From positions 7,507,501 to 7,571,500 of the forward strand of contig OX344762.1 of the NCBI GenBank assembly GCA_947034895.1: 64,000 nt of DNA. The letters run 5' to 3'. Below, one piece after another: positions 60,470-64,000 of this stretch. Positions within the stretch are counted from its first letter, which is position 1; every line of letters starts with the position of its first letter. The notes under the pieces were generated by a model, which was given only the letters and a program-made list of their open reading frames with translations, did no database searches and was not told where the DNA came from. Both the position numbers and the translations under genes were made by a program. Source of the DNA: Rhytidiadelphus loreus. Lineage: Eukaryota > Streptophyta > Bryopsida > Hypnales > Hylocomiaceae.

Positions 60470-60940
60470 AGAAGAAACGATTTCAAAACATCTATCCAAA
60501 AAAGACTTTGACCGTTCATAATTTTTGCATATGGTATCCAAGTATCACGTACTTTAGTGGGTTGCAACCTCTTTTCCCTTCCCAACATGAATTTTTTCGA
60601 AGATTGGACAAGTCTAATAATAGCAACTAGGTCCAGTAGCCAAAAGTGGCGGTTTGGGGGTGCCCACCCTTATATTGTGTAAGTAAACGTCTGTCAAACA
60701 ATTTCGTCACAATCACAGCAGATCTCGCGGACTTTGCCTTACTTCCGGGTCCTAAAGCAATTATTAATTGGCGAAAGTGAAGCATAGTACAGTCCAAATA
60801 ATATAAAAAAGTAAAAAGTAATGCCAGTGGAAAAATCTTATGACACACATTCCCCGGCTCTTTCTTCAGTAACTTACGAGTAAGTCGTTCTTACCATTTC
60901 TCCGTAGTATCGGCTAAACGAAAAACGAGCCTAACCCAAC

Positions 60941-60963
60941 GACGTCGTCGTCGTCGTCGTCGA
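60941..60963. repeat. (GTC)n microsatellite
   Basis: About seven GTC/TCG triplets follow CCAACGAC, upstream of the region transcribed toward the receptor kinase. Confidence 0.9.
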
Positions 60964-61020
60964 ATCACCGTCCTCTACACGACGACAATTCACATCATCT
61001 CGGGGTCTGCCGAAGTGAAG

Positions 61021-61128
61021 ACAAACAAAACCCAACGATATCACTCCACGACGTCGCCAATCGGACGAACGGGAAACAAACCCAACCGAACGATATCTCT
61101 CCACGACGTCGTCAATCGAACGGAACGA
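61021..61128. repeat. About 52-bp direct duplication
   Basis: Two copies share ACAAA-CCCAAC, CGATATCNCTCCACGACGTC and CAATCGNACG in the same order. The repeated CGACGTCG core is itself palindromic. The duplication lies upstream of the small ORF at 61229. Confidence 0.8.
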
Positions 61129-61228
61129 AACGCAGCGCCGTCGTTGTTGAATCTCGTCATCTCTCTCGACCAGTGAGTCTTCTCCGCCGCTGGACTGCCG
61201 AGCTCATCAACAGCACCGAAGGAACGCG

Positions 61229-61483
61229 ATGGATGCGAAAGTCAAGCGCCAGCACCCGATTTCAAGGCGACGGAATCGCCCGCCCGCGCCGCCGAAGATT
61301 CCTTACCCACTGATTTCCAGTGGCTCCGATCCGTGCATCTCTTTCTTTCCTGCTTGTTGTCGGCAGGTCGCTCTTACCGATTGTGTCCCACTTGGTGGTT
61401 GTTGGGCCGGACGGATGGGTCACACCTCGGAGGTGGAGATGAGTATGCGTTGGAGGAGTACAGCAGTGTGGGTGGGTCTTTAG
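61229..61483 (+). CDS. Uncertain small ORF
   Basis: An 84-codon frame starting at ATG 61229 (MDAKVKRQHPISRRRNRPPA) has a basic, Pro-rich N-terminus and then Cys-rich sequence. An overlapping frame to 61614 ends in a long Lys run (61526-61560). A splice acceptor-like GTCGGCAG at about 61368 suggests these may be pieces of spliced exons. No domain is recognised; it may equally be untranslated leader. Listed only because its base composition differs from the flanking AT-rich DNA. Confidence 0.2.
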   Translation: MDAKVKRQHPISRRRNRPPAPPKIPYPLISSGSDPCISFFPACCRQVALTDCVPLGGCWAGRMGHTSEVEMSMRWRSTAVWVGL

Positions 61484-61614
61484 TCGGAGCTCTTGGTAGT
61501 GTGTTAGGGTTGTACAAGCGCAGGCGGAAGAAGAAGAAGAAGAAGAAACAGAAGAAGAAGATGATTACGTCTTTGACAGGCCATGACAGAGTGGGATTGA
61601 ATTTTGGGGCTTGA

Positions 61615-62229
61615 TGTGTAAGGAACCTTGGTGAAGAGTTTTGTGGTCGATTCATTTCCGGTGCAAATCGGGTTTTGGGGAAGGCCTATGAAGGGTTTGG
61701 AAATCGACGTTGACTCTTTGGTGACCTAGACTGCCGCAACGCGTGGAGGGGAGAAAACAGGGGCTTGTGGAGAGCATTGTCCAACCTGCTAATCCTGCTG
61801 TCCTCTTCGTTGTTTTCCGCCCGTCAGTGGCATTCAATTTTGCTCGGAAGAATGGTGGTCTTAATAGGCTAGGTTTTATTCGAACGAGTGCGAGATGGGA
61901 TGATATTTTGCCGCTCTTTGAGTTCTCCTCGTTTGAGGGGTGCAGTTAGAAGTGTTGCAGAAACAGTAATGTGCGTGTGCGAGAACTGCACTGTAGGTTT
62001 GTACCATATCCGTTCTTAGGTCGTTTGACGTATCTGCAGATCTAAAGACGTCGCTAAAGGTGTTATGAGCACAGGATCTTTTCGTTATTCAAGGAAGAAA
62101 AATCATTTGGTTTACCGGGATCGTGTTTCTCTATTTTTGTCGGTAAGGCTTTCAGCAAAAGCAACGCAAGTGCTTTTCTTGTCCTCGATTGTGAGCGAGA
62201 AGAGATAGGATCACTGTTGAGGCTGCAGT
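61615..62229. other. Upstream region of the receptor-like kinase gene
   Basis: Moderately GC-balanced sequence with no supported gene; it probably includes the promoter and 5' leader of the gene starting at 62230. No clear TATA box was identified. Confidence 0.4.
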
Positions 62230-64000
62230 ATGGCTTTGCAGGTGCTGTTTCTCGTACTGTGTTTGTTTCTGGGACAAGAAGCTGAGGTTAGGGCACAAAC
62301 CACTATTGGTGCTCCGGATTCCCCAAGGGATTTTAATATTACATTTAACGCATGGAATGTCACCGACAAGGATCGAGTGCGCACGATTGTCACGTCGCCA
62401 AGTGGAAACTTCCTCTTCAATCTCTTGTTCACAAATGAGTCAATTTCTTCATGCGCGGCTGTGGTGCAGCACAACTCAAGTGTTACTATCTGGGTTGCCA
62501 ACTTCTATGCCACCAATTCTAGCAGTGGAATATCGGTAAGTGTCCGTTGTTCTCCGCCATCTCTTGGTTCCGGCCTGCCCTGGGTGTTGAAGTGAAACCA
62601 GCTGTTCGGGATGCGTCTCCGTTTCTGAGTCGTTGCTTGCTTAACGAATTCTGAGCGCAGAGGCATGGAGGTCCCAGTGAGGAAGGGATGAGTCTCTTGT
62701 ACGGTTCCTAATTTGGGGGATTTGCGTGATGTGGTGATATGTCCAGATGTGCTTTCTTAACTTTACAAAAGACGGCTTAGTGCTCCGCAGTCGCAATGAC
62801 ATCGGCACCGGAATGCAGGACCTTTGGAGCAGTAAGAACCATTCGACTGATGCGACTGATTCGCCTGATGCGACTGATTCGCCTGACGAGGATTTTGACC
62901 TCTTGGGGCTCACTGACTGGGGTGATCTCTTCATAACTAAGAAGGGTTCAACGTCATTTGGGTGGGAGAGCTTCGCAAGCCCAACTGACACCCTCGTCAA
63001 CCGGCAGTCCCTTTATTCCGGTATTCCGCTGAGTGCGGCACTGTTGAATTCCGAGTATTCGAATGGAGGTATCTTCTACATGCAAATAGACTCGTCTAGT
63101 GTGACACTATTTCAAGATTTCAAATTTAACGGGACCTCATCGCCTATGCCGTATAAGTCGTATTCTTTTGGGAACCTCCGTCTGGGTTCTATTTACATGA
63201 ATGAGACTCTCCGAGTTAATGGAACAGACTTCGTCTTGGGTCCCAGCAATAGCACGTGGGATTACGCGAGGCTGGAATCGAATGGAGGCTTGGTGCTGAA
63301 AAGATTTAATGACTCTGTGCTGAACGAGACGTTGTTCCCATTGGCCAATGATTCTCAATGCTCACTTCCTGCTCTATGTGGGTCCTATGGTATTTGCTCG
63401 GCCAACGACATTTGCGAGTGTCCTGATGGCTTTGGGCCATTAAAAAATACAAATGACTTTATCTGTGGACTCATAGGAAATCTGAATTCGACGAATTGCT
63501 CCGGGGACCAGTTCTCTATCGTTAATGGGTCGACGTACGTGAATATCATGTACTTGAATGTCCCTGAAGCAGATTACATTGATCCTCAGGAGTGTGAGAG
63601 TCTTTGTAGAAGGAACTGCAGTTGCACGAACGCCCTCCATGTGACTAGGAATGGGACGAGTACGGGAGCTTGCTTGATAAATCCTACTTCGATGCAAACA
63701 ATTCAAAACGTAAATTATTCAAATGGTAATCAGAGTTTGTTCTTGAGAATCCCTCCCGCTGTCGTGGTTCCAGCCCCATCCCCTGGTGCTGTGTCTTCGA
63801 CGAAATCCTCCAGGCGAACGGCCGCATCAGCATTTGCAGGTGGAGCTGGAGCATTACTTCTGGTGCTTCTGGGAGTTTCATTTTGTTGGTTATTCCACTC
63901 GCGACGGAAGCTATTTGATGATGCAGATAGAGAGAACATGGATTCAGCAAGCATGTCCCTTTCTCAACTCCCACCTCAATTCTCGTACGAGGAGCTCGAA
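62230..64000 (+). CDS. G-type lectin S-receptor-like serine/threonine kinase, 5' part
   Basis: Exon 1 is 62230-62535; after a 211-bp GT-AG intron exon 2 (62747 onward) stays open to the window end, giving 520 residues in phase 0. A signal peptide (MALQVLFLVLCLFLGQ, residues 1-16, to about 22) leads into a bulb-lectin domain with SPSGNFLFNLLFTN, IWVANF and WESFASPTDTLV. An insertion-like repeat TDATDSPDATDSPDED lies at about residues 137-152. Then come an EGF-like segment (CSLPALCGSYGICSANDICE) and a PAN/apple-like segment (PQECESLCRRNCSCTNALHV). A transmembrane helix (FAGGAGALLLVLLGVSFCWL, about residues 470-490) is followed by basic HSRRK and a juxtamembrane QFSYEELE, the usual lead-in to the kinase. 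Many Asn-x-Ser/Thr sites fit an extracellular domain. It is a plasma-membrane receptor, ligand unknown. The kinase domain is outside the window. Confidence 0.92.

Larger units (their letters stand above)
58941..61228. other. AT-rich intergenic region
   Basis: At 58982-59020 the sequence CAATTTTGATTGGTACCCTA resembles the outer end of the mariner-like element at 25582 in reverse complement and may be a solo relic. Two MITEs are listed separately. From 60.8 kb onward base composition becomes more GC-rich toward the next gene. I see no gene. Confidence 0.45.

Overview
The window is plant nuclear DNA. The genes are spliced with GT-AG introns, two encoded proteins carry plastid-type targeting, and there are a plant-type mTERF protein, an S-domain (G-type lectin) receptor kinase and a complete 14-exon MSH2. 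The rest is AT-rich and dominated by plant-type transposons. I cannot name the species. A Ty3-type element with a DNA methyltransferase domain hints at a non-seed lineage, but that is inference.

Layout. 1-5.9 kb: AT-rich intergenic DNA with several inverted-repeat elements. 5.87-7.10 kb (+): plastid, probably thylakoid-lumen, LEA-like protein. 9.46-11.68 kb (-): two-exon mTERF protein, likely mTERF4/BSM/RUG2-like. 12.3-15.6 kb: duplications, a foldback element and copies of an AT-rich, LTR-like repeat (family A). 15.72-21.42 kb (-): MSH2, rebuilt here as 14 exons and 917 residues. 22.57-25.04 kb (+): plastid-targeted protein of unknown function, divergent from MSH2.

25.6-61 kb is a transposon and satellite block. 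It begins with a Tc1/mariner-like element whose transposase pseudogene is broken by two later insertions: a CACTA element with TTA target duplication, itself holding a 163-bp-arm palindrome, and a small TTAA-flanked element. A hAT-like MITE with an 8-bp target duplication and a decayed LTR-retroelement fragment follow. From 37.9 to 49.7 kb lies a satellite of about 73 monomers of 160-162 bp with higher-order duplications, then a 220-bp tandem array. At 51.4-58.2 kb is a degenerate Ty3/gypsy element whose polyprotein order is gag, protease, cytosine-5 DNA methyltransferase, reverse transcriptase, RNase H and a truncated integrase. Its leader is built from the same TCGCCC words as the satellite. 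Small MITEs lie at 59-60.5 kb.

62.23 kb to the window end (+): the extracellular, transmembrane and juxtamembrane part of a G-type lectin receptor-like kinase; its kinase domain lies beyond the window.

The most notable object is the methyltransferase-bearing retrotransposon beside a CpG-rich satellite that shares its leader motif and carries a quadruplex motif in most monomers. The host genes do not form a pathway; they are neighbours in a repeat-rich plant chromosome region.
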